From NCBI GenBank assembly GCA_963591145.1, contig CAVARE010000077.1:1-22205 (forward strand): DNA of 22,205 nt, read 5' to 3'. Positions 22,035-22,205 of this stretch are shown here, piece by piece. The notes below the pieces were generated by a model. It saw only the letters and a list, made by a program, of their open reading frames with translations. It ran no database searches and was not told the origin of the DNA. The position numbers and the translations under genes are program-made. Each line of letters opens with the position of its first letter. The first letter of the stretch is position 1. This stretch comes from RGIG5612 sp963591145 (lineage in GTDB: Bacteria > Bacillota > Clostridia > Lachnospirales > Lachnospiraceae).

Positions 22035-22205
22035 TTAAGCCTCAGTTAGTTCCTTTATCCTGCAGCCCGCGCCCCTGCCGATGTTGTATTCTTTCTTCAG
22101 GTTCTTTATTATCTCCTTCGAATGTGCCGCCCACATGATGGTCTTATGGCTGCTGCCATCTTCCTTATATATCTTCACCTCGTAAGGCTTCCTCTTTGGC
22201 TGTTC
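22035..22205 (-). CDS. Hypothetical small protein, 5' end cut by window edge
   Basis: An open frame enters from the right edge and ends in TAA at 22037-22035, giving 56 visible residues; the start codon lies outside the window. The visible part is basic and polar, with the segment KPYEVKIYKEDG near its beginning and TIMWAAHSKEIIKNLKKEY in the middle. I do not recognise a family. It lies 15 nt upstream of the 39-aa membrane protein, in the same direction, and so belongs to the same run of small genes. Codon use and charge resemble those of the small phage ORFs that follow. Real but unidentified. Confidence 0.6.
   Translation of the reverse strand, partial: EQPKRKPYEVKIYKEDGSSHKTIMWAAHSKEIIKNLKKEYNIGRGAGCRIKELTEA

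Noticed and set aside
1..22205. tRNA genes, integrase, att sites, lysis genes
   Set aside because: None could be recognised in the window; the prophage or lytic state therefore cannot be decided here.

Overview
The window is a contiguous block of a tailed phage or prophage with a long-tailed (siphovirus) morphology. Every gene I accept lies on the minus strand, so transcription runs from position 22205 down to 1. The mid-GC composition, strong AGGAGG-type Shine-Dalgarno (SD) sites, P27-type small terminase, SPP1-like portal, HK97-type capsid protein and Dit/Tal/DUF859-like tail tip all suggest a Bacillota (Clostridia, perhaps Lachnospiraceae) host. That host call is inference. I see no host genes, integrase, repressor, lysis genes, tRNAs or CRISPR.

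Layout in order of transcription. (1) 22205-20560: a run of very small, translationally coupled ORFs (one cut by the window edge, one 39-aa membrane protein, three basic or coiled-coil proteins), then a 275-bp hairpin-dense gap, a cysteine-rich zinc-ribbon-like gene, and a second gap with a 37-bp near-perfect palindrome. (2) 20560-18439: a HUH-motif Rep-like protein, a sigma-70-like (DUF1492/ArpU-type) regulator, a terminator-like hairpin, an SH3b-domain protein and an HNH endonuclease. (3) 18438-17854: a non-coding stretch with a phased 11-bp repeat array and GC-rich hairpins, a candidate cos/packaging site next to the small terminase. (4) 17853-14604: small terminase, portal, a two-ORF minor head (MuF) module whose second ORF ends in a papain-fold polymorphic toxin, and a coupled Imm35/YrhB-like immunity gene, closed by a perfect 10-bp terminator. 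(5) 14526-12948: a 50-aa membrane protein and the large terminase, closed by its own terminator. The large terminase lying downstream of portal and toxin is not the usual order. (6) 12871-10176: scaffold, major capsid protein, head-tail connector, stopper, tail completion and tail terminator. (7) 10160-636: major tail protein, tail chaperones joined by a -1 programmed frameshift, tape measure, distal tail protein, Tal and a large Ig-like tail protein, ended by a terminator. (8) 572-1: a 27-aa membrane peptide and the start of a collagen-repeat baseplate/receptor-binding protein cut by the window edge.

The structural genes together give DNA packaging, head, connector, tail tube and tip. The most interesting parts are the MuF-toxin/immunity cassette, probably carried on or in the virion; the HUH Rep gene with two neighbouring hairpin-rich gaps, which may be a replication origin or structured RNA; the phased repeat array before the small terminase; and a complete -1 frameshift signal with a downstream stem-loop.
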